Positions 17,872 to 25,794 of a stretch of DNA of 64,000 bases are shown here, piece after piece. This DNA is from Marinomonas transparens. Its GTDB lineage: Bacteria > Pseudomonadota > Gammaproteobacteria > Pseudomonadales > Marinomonadaceae. The number at the start of each line of letters is the position of its first letter. Within the stretch, counting starts at the first letter, position 1. The notes beneath the pieces are model-generated. The model had not been told where the DNA came from. It did not search any database and worked only from the letters and a program-made list of their open reading frames with translations. Both the position numbers and the translations under genes were made by a program. The stretch spans positions 1-64,000 of the forward strand of contig NZ_JAEMNX010000021.1 in NCBI RefSeq assembly GCF_016463975.1. The letters are read 5' to 3'.

Positions 17872-17973
17872 AAAATAATCAAAAGATTACAAATAATCAA
17901 CAATAATTTTAAATTCATTTGATTTGTTGCTTTTTATGATTAAATTCAATCATAATGGCGAAAAGTTGATTAT
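17872..17973. promoter_or_regulatory. Divergent control region of the apionate cluster with repeated AATAATCAA motifs
   Basis: AAATAATCAA occurs at 17873-17882 and again at 17891-17900, and the inverse GTTGATTAT at 17965-17973. A near-perfect palindrome ATGATT-AAATTC-AATCAT lies at 17937-17954. The region 17777-18034 separates oiaK from lerI and is very AT-rich. Repeated motifs of this kind suit the DeoR-type regulator encoded at the operon end. No promoter hexamers stand out. Confidence 0.45.
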
Positions 17974-18034
17974 GTTGATGAATCAATTTCAGCTATCTAT
18001 CCCATCTCCCCATGACACAGTAATTGGAAAAGAT

Positions 18035-18823
18035 ATGAATAATAAGAAGCCGTTTTGGATAGGAACAAGTTGGAAAATGAATAAAACCCTAGAAGAAGCC
18101 ATGTCTTTTTCTAAGGCACTTCTGGTGGATGAGCCCAATGCCGATCCACGTATTCAGCGATTTGTTATCCCTCCTTTTCCACTCATTCATCAAGTTAAAC
18201 AAACTCTCTATGGCTCGGCAGTAAAAGTCGGCGCGCAAAACATGCATTGGGCTGAAAATGGAGCCTGGACCGGAGAAATCTCACCTCTGATGCTAAAAGA
18301 TGCTCAACTGGATCTGGTCGAACTGGGACACTCAGAAAGAAGAGAGTTTTTCGCTGAAAGCAATGAAACCGTAGGCCGTAAAGTCGCAGCGGCTATTCAT
18401 CATGGCTTAATTCCGCTGATCTGTATTGGCGAAACCTTAGCAGATAAGGAAAGCGGCAATGCCGCTCACTTCCTTGCAGAGCAAGTCAAAGGGGCCTTGC
18501 AATACCTTATTACAGAAGAGCAAAAACAAGCCCCGATACTATTTGCTTACGAACCGATTTGGGCGATCGGCGAGCACGGTATTCCGGCTTCACCGGAGTA
18601 CGCAAATTTGCGCCAAGGGGAAATTATAGCCCTCACATTTGAACTACTCGGTCAACGGCTTCCCTGTCTTTATGGCGGCTCTGTTAATCAAGACAACTGT
18701 GAAAAACTCATTGCCCATAAAAACATAGATGGCCTATTTATTGGCCGATCAGCTTGGGATGTAAATGGCTACATCAGCATTTTAAATAAATGTCTAACCG
18801 TCATTAATTCAATTGAACAATAA
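18035..18823 (+). CDS. lerI: L-erythrulose-1-phosphate isomerase (triose-phosphate isomerase homologue)
   Basis: A 262-residue TIM-barrel isomerase with the catalytic trio K14 (WKMNK), H99 (LGHSERR) and E173 (AYEPIWAIG). After E173 the loop reads GEHGIPA, the variant of the tetrulose-phosphate isomerases, where true triose-phosphate isomerase has GTG. It should convert L-erythrulose-1-phosphate to D-erythrulose-4-phosphate. Start is ATG 18035 with GGAAA upstream; longer in-frame starts would cover the control palindrome and add an unconserved tail. It is followed 13 bp later by derI. Confidence 0.82.
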   Translation: MNNKKPFWIGTSWKMNKTLEEAMSFSKALLVDEPNADPRIQRFVIPPFPLIHQVKQTLYGSAVKVGAQNMHWAENGAWTGEISPLMLKDAQLDLVELGHSERREFFAESNETVGRKVAAAIHHGLIPLICIGETLADKESGNAAHFLAEQVKGALQYLITEEQKQAPILFAYEPIWAIGEHGIPASPEYANLRQGEIIALTFELLGQRLPCLYGGSVNQDNCEKLIAHKNIDGLFIGRSAWDVNGYISILNKCLTVINSIEQ

Positions 18824-18836
18824 CAAGAGGTGAATT

Positions 18837-19295
18837 ATGAAAATTGCAATCGCAGGAGACAGTGTTGGCGAAGGATTAGCCGCTGCATTGACCGAACATC
18901 TAAGTGACAAATTCACGGTAGAAAATGTTTCTAGAACCGAAAAAGGCGCGGATGATTTTTACGCCGACATTGCGGATCGTGTTGCCAATGCCATACTCGA
19001 TGGAAAATACGACAAAGCCATCTTAATTTGCGGGACTGGTATTGGTGTCTCTATCTCAGCCAGTAAAGTACCTGGTATTCGAGCAGCCCTCACCCATGAC
19101 ACCTATTCAGCCCAACGCGCAGCCCTCTCTAACAATGCCCAGATCATTACCATGGGCGCCCGCGTAATAGGCCCAGAGCTGGCAAAATCCATTGCCGACG
19201 CATTTTTACAAGAAGTCTTCGATGAGAATGGCCGTTCAGCGGGAAATGTGAAAGCGATTAATGCCGTGGATGAGAAGTATCACGTTAAAAGCTAG
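18837..19295 (+). CDS. derI: D-erythrulose-4-phosphate isomerase (RpiB family)
   Basis: A 152-residue RpiB/LacAB-family isomerase with the catalytic Cys65 in [14 protein letters not shown] and the HDTYSAQRA segment. In this pathway it turns D-erythrulose-4-phosphate into D-erythrose-4-phosphate, which enters the pentose phosphate pathway. An AAGAGGTG ribosome site precedes the ATG. A ribose-5-phosphate activity cannot be excluded from sequence, but pairing with lerI argues for the tetrose role. Confidence 0.82.
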   Translation: MKIAIAGDSVGEGLAAALTEHLSDKFTVENVSRTEKGADDFYADIADRVANAILDGKYDKAILICGTGIGVSISASKVPGIRAALTHDTYSAQRAALSNNAQIITMGARVIGPELAKSIADAFLQEVFDENGRSAGNVKAINAVDEKYHVKS

Positions 19296-19389
19296 CGCAA
19301 AACCTTCTCTTTTTGACCTAAATTGCATTGGGCTCCATTCAAATGCTTTGAACCATGAGTTTTATCTTCCCTAGTAGAAGACGGAGAAC

Positions 19390-19436
19390 TGCCTTTTCGC
19401 TTCCTTTATTTTATGAATATAAAAGGTGAAAAGGCA
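19390..19436. terminator. Bidirectional terminator-like hairpin after derI
   Basis: TGCCTTTTC (19390-19398) pairs perfectly with GAAAAGGCA (19428-19436), and the inner CCTTT/AAAGG adds pairing. It sits between convergent genes ending at 19295 and 19438 and is flanked by T- and A-rich sequence, so it probably ends both transcripts. Confidence 0.6.
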
Positions 19437-19437
19437 T

Positions 19438-19776
19438 TTATTTCGGCTTTTTAGGAGGTAACCTAGTGACAAAACTTAAACATAAGCCAACCCAATACTG
19501 TAGGGTTTCATCTTCTGCTACACCTTCAGCAGAGACATAAATCATGCCCTTCATAGATTTACCAGTAAAATCCATTTTACTCACATGTTCTCGGTTAAGG
19601 CATTCTTCATAATTATCTGGGCCGACTCGCCCCATCAATGTATCGCCTACAATTCCACAACACATGTGATCAGAGACCATAAAACACAGGCCACCAAACA
19701 TTTTCTTTTCTACCACATCATTTCTAGAAGTGAAGCAGCCCCTTACTCTTTCAGCAAGTCCTTCATCAAAAGCCAT
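19438..19776 (-). CDS. TfoX/Sxy N-terminal-domain protein
   Basis: A protein of about 112 residues with the TfoX N-terminal fold: KKMFGGLCFMVSDHMCCGI and the DFTGKSMKGMIYV strand. These one-domain TfoX relatives are common and their role is unclear; full TfoX regulates competence genes but also has a C-terminal domain, absent here. Start is taken at ATG 19776 (GAGAGGG upstream), not the farther in-frame start. Stand-alone gene. Confidence 0.78.
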   Translation of the reverse strand: MAFDEGLAERVRGCFTSRNDVVEKKMFGGLCFMVSDHMCCGIVGDTLMGRVGPDNYEECLNREHVSKMDFTGKSMKGMIYVSAEGVAEDETLQYWVGLCLSFVTRLPPKKPK

Positions 19777-19861
19777 TACTACAAACCCTCTCGATACATT
19801 TTCGCCCAAGCTTGTTTTCTAACACTCACTTAAGAGCCTATTTCCGTATCAATAGCACATT

Positions 19862-20248
19862 TTATTGTCCAGCAGGCGGCTGCCATAACTCCACCTTATT
19901 ACCCTCAGGGTCGATAACCCAAGCAAACTTCCCATATTCAGAGTCGTCAATCTTGTCCAAAACGTTACACCCTTCGTCTTTAAGCGCTGCGACCAAGGCG
20001 TAAAGATCATCTACACGGTAGTTAATCATGAAAGAGGAATTACTGGGGGCAAATTGATCTCCCTCTTCCGAACCAACCGACCAGATAGTTGTTCCGCCTA
20101 TGGGCTTACCATCCGAGTCTGTCGAGTTAAATGCCGCCCCTCCCCATTCTTGAACATCGATACCTAGGTGACGCTTGTACCAAGCATGCATTGTAGGAGC
20201 ATCCTTTGCCTTGAAAAAAATACCACCAATACCAGTAACTCGTTTCAT
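19862..20248 (-). CDS. VOC-family (glyoxalase-like) protein
   Basis: 128 residues with the paired beta-alpha-beta-beta-beta units of the vicinal-oxygen-chelate fold. RVTGIGGIFFKAKD starts the first unit; YGKFAWVIDPEGNKVELWQP ends the second with the conserved metal-binding Glu. A second unrelated VOC gene lies at 56669. Substrate unknown; it could be a lyase, dioxygenase or binding protein. TCAAAGGAGAGCC precedes the ATG. Confidence 0.78.
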   Translation of the reverse strand: MKRVTGIGGIFFKAKDAPTMHAWYKRHLGIDVQEWGGAAFNSTDSDGKPIGGTTIWSVGSEEGDQFAPSNSSFMINYRVDDLYALVAALKDEGCNVLDKIDDSEYGKFAWVIDPEGNKVELWQPPAGQ

Positions 20249-20372
20249 ATGGCTCTCCTTTGAATTCGCTTAACTCTGAGTTATTTATTAATTACTAATA
20301 ACACAACGCTCATTCAAACGCCTTGATTCACCAGCTTTATTCCACTCTGTTGGGCGGTTTTGAACATGCCTA

Positions 20373-20813
20373 TTATGTATGTAGTTTGTCATTTATAGCA
20401 TCAGCGATGACATTCATTTCACTCATTATTTTTTCTGGTTTGTTGGACTCTGAATACTTAAAAAGAACGTCATCGACTTCAGCCAATAACTTCCTAGCAT
20501 CTGACATGAGATATTCGCCTGCTTCTGTAAAGTGAATTTCCTTTTGCTTACCAGCCCCCTCTTTTTGATCAAGGTACCCTAAACGGCTGAGCTCCTTCAC
20601 CGTCTTTGCGACCATTTGCCTTGTCACGTCTAAACTTCGAGCGATTTCCGATCCGTAGTTAACACCACACTCAAGAACACTAAGAAAGGAAAGGTATGAT
20701 GGCGTGAGCGACGTATAACCTTTTTCAACCAAACGCTGAGCAATGTATTTAGTCATAACATCATTTAATCGAGATGTACTTTGCATGAGCTGCAAGGATT
20801 GAGATTCCATCAT
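20373..20813 (-). CDS. MarR-family transcriptional regulator
   Basis: About 146 residues with a winged helix (CGVNYGSEIARSLDVTRQMV, about 55-74) and a wing segment ending YLDQKEGAGKQKEIHFT. I start it at ATG 20813, behind AGAGGGG; the longer frame would run into the operator. It is divergent from a small membrane protein, with a palindrome and promoter between, so it probably represses that gene and itself. Confidence 0.85.
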   Translation of the reverse strand: MMESQSLQLMQSTSRLNDVMTKYIAQRLVEKGYTSLTPSYLSFLSVLECGVNYGSEIARSLDVTRQMVAKTVKELSRLGYLDQKEGAGKQKEIHFTEAGEYLMSDARKLLAEVDDVLFKYSESNKPEKIMSEMNVIADAINDKLHT

Positions 20814-20839
20814 GGGAACCCCTCTTTTTGTAAACCTAG

Positions 20840-20877
20840 TTGACATATATTTGCTCGACGATTATGTTTTATGTCAA
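20840..20877. promoter_or_regulatory. Promoter with overlapping inverted-repeat operator, marR-type divergence
   Basis: TTGACATA (20840-20847) and its inverse TATGTCAA (20870-20877) flank a 22-bp centre. On the plus strand TTGACA (20840-20845) and TATGTT (20863-20868) form a strong promoter with 17-bp spacing, pointing at the gene at 20903. The right arm supplies a TTGACA on the minus strand for marR. A dimer on the repeat could block both. Confidence 0.6.
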
Positions 20878-20902
20878 CCAAGTATACATAGAAGAGGCAA
20901 TT

Positions 20903-21292
20903 ATGTTAAACCTGAAAAATATCATGCGTGCGAACGCAGTCAGCTGTTTAGTCTTTGGAGTTTTGTTTACCCTACAAGCTAATCTAGTGGCCACTTTCTT
21001 AGGCGGCGAGTTAGCAGCGCCTCCACTCTATCTATTGATTCTAGGCATTTTATTGGTAGTGAATGGTCTTCATCTCGTTTGGGCTTCAAGGATTCCACTG
21101 CCTAAAAAACACCTTATATTGTATTTTTCAGTGGGCGACTGTTTGTGGGTTATCGCCTCTGTGGCATTAATGCTTGCAGAAGTTTGGATTACGACCATCG
21201 GCGGAATATTGACAACAAGTGCTGTTGCCATCCTGGTGGGAGTGTTCGGGGTGCTTCAAATGACCAGTAGAAAAGCAATGGGGCACTGTTAG
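20903..21292 (+). CDS. Four-helix membrane protein of unknown function
   Basis: 129 residues and four hydrophobic segments (about 12-28, 38-58, 70-90, 96-118). It is basic at the N-terminus (MLNLKNIMRANA). Start ATG 20903 follows GAAGAGGCAATT. No family recognised with confidence. Divergent from and probably controlled by the MarR gene, which suggests response to a small molecule. Ends in a strong terminator. Confidence 0.7.
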   Translation: MLNLKNIMRANAVSCLVFGVLFTLQANLVATFLGGELAAPPLYLLILGILLVVNGLHLVWASRIPLPKKHLILYFSVGDCLWVIASVALMLAEVWITTIGGILTTSAVAILVGVFGVLQMTSRKAMGHC

Positions 21293-21305
21293 AAACTGAC
21301 CACAT

Positions 21306-21346
21306 AAAAAGGGCTCTCAAGGTCCATAACCTGAGACCCCTTTTTT
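21306..21346. terminator. Rho-independent terminator
   Basis: AAAAAGGGCTCTCAAGGT pairs imperfectly with ACCTGAGACCCCTTTTTT across CCATA. It lies between the plus gene ending at 21292 and the minus gene ending at 21357 and can act on both. Confidence 0.8.
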
Positions 21347-21356
21347 AACCATGCCG

Positions 21357-22748
21357 TTACGACGCAGTAAGAGAAAATATTTTTCCAGGGTTCATAATAT
21401 TGTTTGGATCAAAAGACTGTTTGATCAAGCGCATATAATCCACACACTCCCCTAGTTCTTCCGTCAACAAAGATTGTTTACCCAATCCGATTCCATGTTC
21501 CCCAGTGCAGGTACCATCCATAGCAATGGCATCCGCAGCTAGCCTCGCACAAAAGGCTTTTATCTTGGCGAACTCTTCGGTATTGGTCCGATCAACAGGG
21601 ATCACGAAATGGAAATTACCATCGCCAACATGGCCCATCAAGGGGCCATAAATACCATCGTCTTCAAGGTATTGTTGGGATTTTTCAATCATCTCAGCCA
21701 GCCTTGAAATAGGCACACAAACATCTGTGGCCAAAAGCTCTGCACCCGGTCGCATGGCCATTACCGCCAGAGCCCCATTATGGCGAGCTTCCCAAAGAGC
21801 ATTGCGATCTTCTTCTAAGGTCTTCCAAATAAAGTCTGCGCTGTCGAATTCTGCACAGATACCGCCAACCGTTTCGGCTTGCTCTTTAACTGATACTTCA
21901 CTGCCATGGAATTCTAAAAATAAGGTAGGCTTGACCGCATGTGTACTTTTTAAATAGGTGTTTACCGCTTCAATCGTCAGCCCATCCAACAACTCAATAC
22001 GTGCAATCGGCACACCATACATCAAGGTAGTGATGACGGCGTTAATAGCGGATTCCATATCCGGAAAGGACGCCACCGCAGAAGAAATGGCTTCGGGAAT
22101 AGGATACAAACGCAATGTAATCTCGGTAATAATGCCAAGCGTCCCTTCTGAGCCAACAAACAAATGGGTTAAATCATAGCCAGCCGAGGATTTACGCGCA
22201 CGTTGAGCGGTTTTAATCACCCGCCCATCTGCGGTAACCACCGTCAGCGAAACCACATTATCTTCCATGGTACCGTAGCGCACACTGGTTGTGCCGCTGG
22301 CCCGAGTTGCTGTCATGCCACCGATTGTCGCATTGGCACCCGGATCAACAGGAAACATTAGTCCCTGATGACGCAGCTCCATATTCAGCTGCTTACGAGT
22401 GACGCCCGGCTGCACACTGACATCAAAATCTTCGCTTCTAATCTCAAGGACCTTGTTCATTTCGGTGAAGTTGATACATAGCCCACCTTGAGTTGGAATC
22501 ACCTGACCTTCCACCGATGAACCCGCCCCAAAAGCCACAATCGGCATTTGGTAAGTTGCACAAATTTTCACCGCCTTTACCACGTCTTCTGTTTCATGGG
22601 CCATTAAGACTGCATCTGGCAACGCCCCTTCATGCCATGATTCATCCTGCCCATGATGGCTGCGTACCGACTGAGAAGTGTGTAACCTATCACCAAAAAT
22701 TTGAGAAAGTTCTTCAATCGCGCGGGTAATATTTTCAGAGATCGCCAT
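21357..22748 (-). CDS. FAD-linked oxidase, D-lactate dehydrogenase (cytochrome)-like
   Basis: A 463-residue flavoprotein of the GlcD/DLD group. The PCMH-type FAD domain shows PIVAFGAGSSVEGQ and DPGANATIGGM; the C-terminal cap has MGHVGDGNFHF and GTCTGEHGIG with metal/substrate histidines. Such enzymes oxidise D-lactate or another D-2-hydroxy acid and pass electrons to the quinone pool or cytochrome c. The exact acid cannot be told. Monocistronic, with a 500-bp gene-free region upstream. Confidence 0.85.
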   Translation of the reverse strand: MAISENITRAIEELSQIFGDRLHTSQSVRSHHGQDESWHEGALPDAVLMAHETEDVVKAVKICATYQMPIVAFGAGSSVEGQVIPTQGGLCINFTEMNKVLEIRSEDFDVSVQPGVTRKQLNMELRHQGLMFPVDPGANATIGGMTATRASGTTSVRYGTMEDNVVSLTVVTADGRVIKTAQRARKSSAGYDLTHLFVGSEGTLGIITEITLRLYPIPEAISSAVASFPDMESAINAVITTLMYGVPIARIELLDGLTIEAVNTYLKSTHAVKPTLFLEFHGSEVSVKEQAETVGGICAEFDSADFIWKTLEEDRNALWEARHNGALAVMAMRPGAELLATDVCVPISRLAEMIEKSQQYLEDDGIYGPLMGHVGDGNFHFVIPVDRTNTEEFAKIKAFCARLAADAIAMDGTCTGEHGIGLGKQSLLTEELGECVDYMRLIKQSFDPNNIMNPGKIFSLTAS

Positions 22749-22998
22749 AATCTTGCCTTCTTTTATTGTGCTTATTTCCTTAAAGGTATTGCGAGGGGAA
22801 TTTTATAGGAAATGAGCATATATGACGATATTCATAAAATGAATTTTTCCATACGAAACTATGAAACATCACTCAAGCTTTCACGCAGTTCTGCTAAACC
22901 CTTTGATATAAATGAATAACCTAACGGCACCTTCTTCAGCCACAAAAGCAAAATGACATTCCTGCTCGAACCTACCGCTTACCTAGTCGCAATCCTGA

Positions 22999-23250
22999 TT
23001 GCGCGACGCCTCAGAGTTTCAAAGCCCGTTAAAATAACCTTTCTCTTATCAAAATCACTTCATTCATGCCTTACGATATCGAGCGTCTAGCCTAACGTAA
23101 CGCTAAACAAACAGATGACACGTTTGGGCTGAAAATCCGACAAGATCTCTTTTGGTTATTTTTGTACTTTCCTGAATGAAACAGCGGGCAAAAGTTACAC
23201 GCTCAACAGAGTGGAATAAAGTCGATGAATACAAAGCGTTTGAATGGAAG
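22999..23250. repeat. Dispersed intergenic repeat, copy B
   Basis: The second copy of the element at 148-398, in the same orientation and again just past the stop of a minus-strand gene. The best-conserved block runs from GCTAAACAAA to CGTTTGAATGG (23102-23247). The remainder of the 22749-23269 gap shows no gene. A 74-80-codon frame through the repeat has no ribosome site or coding look. Confidence 0.6.
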
Positions 23251-23269
23251 CCAAAGATTAAAGAAAGAA

Positions 23270-23773
23270 CTAAAACTCTCGTCCTAGAAGATAAACGTCT
23301 TCTGTGATGCCCTCGTTTTGCGCAATATTCGGCAATACGCCCCATTCATCAAAGCCTTGGCGTTGGAAGAAACCTTGGCTCTCTAGGTTGCTGGCATAAA
23401 TGTAGGCAACTAGGTGGGTGAATCCGAGTACTTTTCGCTGTGCTTCAAGATGGTGAAATAAATCTCTACCAACGCCGCTTCTTTGATAGGTAGGCGAGAC
23501 GTAAAGGCTAATTTCACAAGCGCTATCGAAGGCAGGTAAACCGTAAAAAGGTTCAATAGAGCACCAAGCGATGAGATTACCCTGTTGCTCAAGTACCAGC
23601 ATGGGGTGTTTATCTGTGACGTTTTCTAACCAGTCCATCACTTCAATCAGGCTAATATGGTCTTGCCGGTGGCGGGGAGAGAAAAATAGATTGCAGGATT
23701 GAAATACCGACAGTATCGCCGGAGCATCGTCTAACACTGCGTGACGAATGCTCCGGCCATGTTGGAGTGGCAT
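23270..23773 (-). CDS. GNAT-family N-acetyltransferase
   Basis: 167 residues of the GNAT fold. The acetyl-CoA pyrophosphate loop is SPTYQRSGVGRDL; YIYASNLESQGFFQRQGF is the usual C-terminal strand-helix. The pattern resembles the phosphinothricin-acetyltransferase-like group, but the substrate is unknown. Ten bases downstream of the DUF2333 gene on the same strand, so possibly part of the lipoprotein-DUF2333 transcript. Confidence 0.82.
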   Translation of the reverse strand: MPLQHGRSIRHAVLDDAPAILSVFQSCNLFFSPRHRQDHISLIEVMDWLENVTDKHPMLVLEQQGNLIAWCSIEPFYGLPAFDSACEISLYVSPTYQRSGVGRDLFHHLEAQRKVLGFTHLVAYIYASNLESQGFFQRQGFDEWGVLPNIAQNEGITEDVYLLGREF

Positions 23774-23782
23774 AAAGTAATG

Positions 23783-24811
23783 CTAACCCTGTTCAAGCAA
23801 ACGACGTAGATCAATGATCGCAGCGTTAGCACGAGAAATATAAGAGGCCATTACCAAAGAGTGGTTAGCCAATACGCCGAAACCACTGCCATTAAGAATC
23901 ATAGGTGCCCATACGGTTTCTTGGGTCGCTTCTAATTCACGAATGATCTGGCGCAAGCTTACTAGGGCATTTTTGTCTTCTAGGGTGAAGTAAAAATCCA
24001 CTTCCACAGCACGCAAAATATGAATCAATGCCCAACTGGCACCACGGGCTTCATAGAAAACATCATCAATTTTTGTCCAAGGCGTACGTACATAAGAACG
24101 GCTATTGGCGTCGTTTGTGGCTTCACTATCCTCGCTAATCACACTAGCAGATAGGCTCTGGGACAAACTGCCTAAGCGCGTGCTGATATCTGATAACCAA
24201 TCAGAGAGATTATCTGCACGGGCATAGAATTGCGCTTTTTCCCCTGATGCACCAGCAAGGCGATCCAGATATTCCATTAGTTCTTTGTTGCCACGGCGAT
24301 ATTCACTTTCACTGGAGGGAAAAGCCCAGCTTTTATTGTCAAAGTTAAACTGTGGCTCGGCAATTTTCAGGTTCACATCTTCCGTGGACTGGGACTGGGA
24401 GCGGCTGAATTCTTTACGAAAAGCTCTGGCCAAATCACGGGCTTGTACTAAAACACCAAATTCCCATGCTGGCATATTATCCATAAAGACACCCGGCGGC
24501 ATGATGTCATTGGTAATGAAACCACCCGGCTTATCTAATAAGGTTTCCACCAAAGAATGCAACGTACTTGCTGTGGTGTAACCGACAGCCAGTTTTTTAC
24601 TGTTATTCAAATAACCTTGCTCAGCAGCTTTCTCTTTTGCTGTCGCCACCACATCAAATTGATCCGGCTCATTACTCCAATACATTCCAAGAATGGTAAG
24701 TAATATCACTAATACCAGCACAACCGCCAAGGCGGTTTTTCCGGCGCCGGAAAAGTTAGTATTGGTTCTGAAAAGTTGCAGTTTATCTATTAGTTCAGAT
24801 ATCTTTGACAT
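23783..24811 (-). CDS. DUF2333 family protein
   Basis: A 342-residue protein with one N-terminal membrane helix (about 26-44) and a large, probably periplasmic alpha-helical domain. LLDKPGGFITNDIMPPGVFM and MPAWEFGVLVQARD are typical of DUF2333, a family of unknown function in gammaproteobacteria. It follows the lipoprotein gene by 3 bp, so the pair is likely an operon. Confidence 0.82.
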   Translation of the reverse strand: MSKISELIDKLQLFRTNTNFSGAGKTALAVVLVLVILLTILGMYWSNEPDQFDVVATAKEKAAEQGYLNNSKKLAVGYTTASTLHSLVETLLDKPGGFITNDIMPPGVFMDNMPAWEFGVLVQARDLARAFRKEFSRSQSQSTEDVNLKIAEPQFNFDNKSWAFPSSESEYRRGNKELMEYLDRLAGASGEKAQFYARADNLSDWLSDISTRLGSLSQSLSASVISEDSEATNDANSRSYVRTPWTKIDDVFYEARGASWALIHILRAVEVDFYFTLEDKNALVSLRQIIRELEATQETVWAPMILNGSGFGVLANHSLVMASYISRANAAIIDLRRLLEQG

Positions 24812-24814
24812 ACC

Positions 24815-25663
24815 TTAATCCTGTTGTAATTCCACCATGTAATCCGCCCGATGATAAATCATCCCACGCACACGAAAATCTTCAACTCGGCTGTTGATGA
24901 TCTGATAAATCAAGCGAGCCTCTTTATCATTTGACCAATAGATGGCAAGCGAATCTTTCGTTTGAATCACCTCATCTATAATAGGCTGAATTTTGGCGAT
25001 TATCTCATCTTCACTTAAACTAAAAAGGTTTTTCGGCAACAAATATTGCCCTTCCTTTAGCTCTTTTGGTTGCTTTTTCTTCGTGACCTTTTTTCTTCTT
25101 TGCTCACGCTGCGAACGTAAATCTTTGATACGGGACGACACTTCGACTATTAGAGCATCTTCGGGATTAACAAAGCGAGCAAGTTCAAGATAACGCGCCG
25201 CCGCTGAGTAACTTCTCGAGCGTGCTGCTTCCCAAGCCCACTGGGTATATAAATCGACAATAGAGGCAATGCCATGGATGGCTTCAAAATTACCCGGTTC
25301 ACGCCCTAATGCCGCTTGAAAATATAAATTAGCATTATCATCTTCAGGAGTGAGCAAGCGTTTCGCCGCTAATGCTTGATCACCTTGTTTAATAAGTCGT
25401 TGAGTAATTTTTTGTGCGCTTGTCAGCTGTTTTTTGACAATAGGTTCTGAGCTTTTCATTTTAGCGTCAGGTGCATTTTCTTCAGCAGATGTGCTGTTTA
25501 CCTCAGGTTTAGATCCATCGACATCAACCGTTTCAGGCTCTTGTGCGACAGCTGGTGTCTCATCAGTCACCTCAGGTTGAATGGGATCAACTGACTGAAA
25601 ATTCCCTTGGCAGCCTGTCATAAAAAGGGCAAAAAATACGATACTTACTGCTTTTTTAGTCAA
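24815..25663 (-). CDS. Lipoprotein with TPR-like region
   Basis: 282 residues. The N-terminus has a lipoprotein signal (VFFALFMTGC, lipid-modified Cys at 18), then a Pro/Glu/Asp-rich linker, then a helical region (about 80-180) with repeats like NLYFQAALGREPGNFEAIHG that resemble TPRs, and a basic stretch RRKKVTKKKQPK. No named family recognised. Divergent from dsbD and upstream of the DUF2333 gene. Confidence 0.7.
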   Translation of the reverse strand: MTKKAVSIVFFALFMTGCQGNFQSVDPIQPEVTDETPAVAQEPETVDVDGSKPEVNSTSAEENAPDAKMKSSEPIVKKQLTSAQKITQRLIKQGDQALAAKRLLTPEDDNANLYFQAALGREPGNFEAIHGIASIVDLYTQWAWEAARSRSYSAAARYLELARFVNPEDALIVEVSSRIKDLRSQREQRRKKVTKKKQPKELKEGQYLLPKNLFSLSEDEIIAKIQPIIDEVIQTKDSLAIYWSNDKEARLIYQIINSRVEDFRVRGMIYHRADYMVELQQD

Positions 25664-25794
25664 TTTAGCCTCTTATGATTGGAAACTTTAAGGTGGATTG
25701 CTAGTCTATATCTGCTTCCGACGCGATGGAATGGCTATTATCAAGTTTATTGCCTATACAAAGCTCACGTCCCACTCTTTTATCGAAGATAACT

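Noticed and set aside
23103..23345. 80-codon minus-strand frame across repeat copy B and the GNAT gene end
   Set aside because: It overlaps a clear gene and a non-coding repeat; low-complexity translation.
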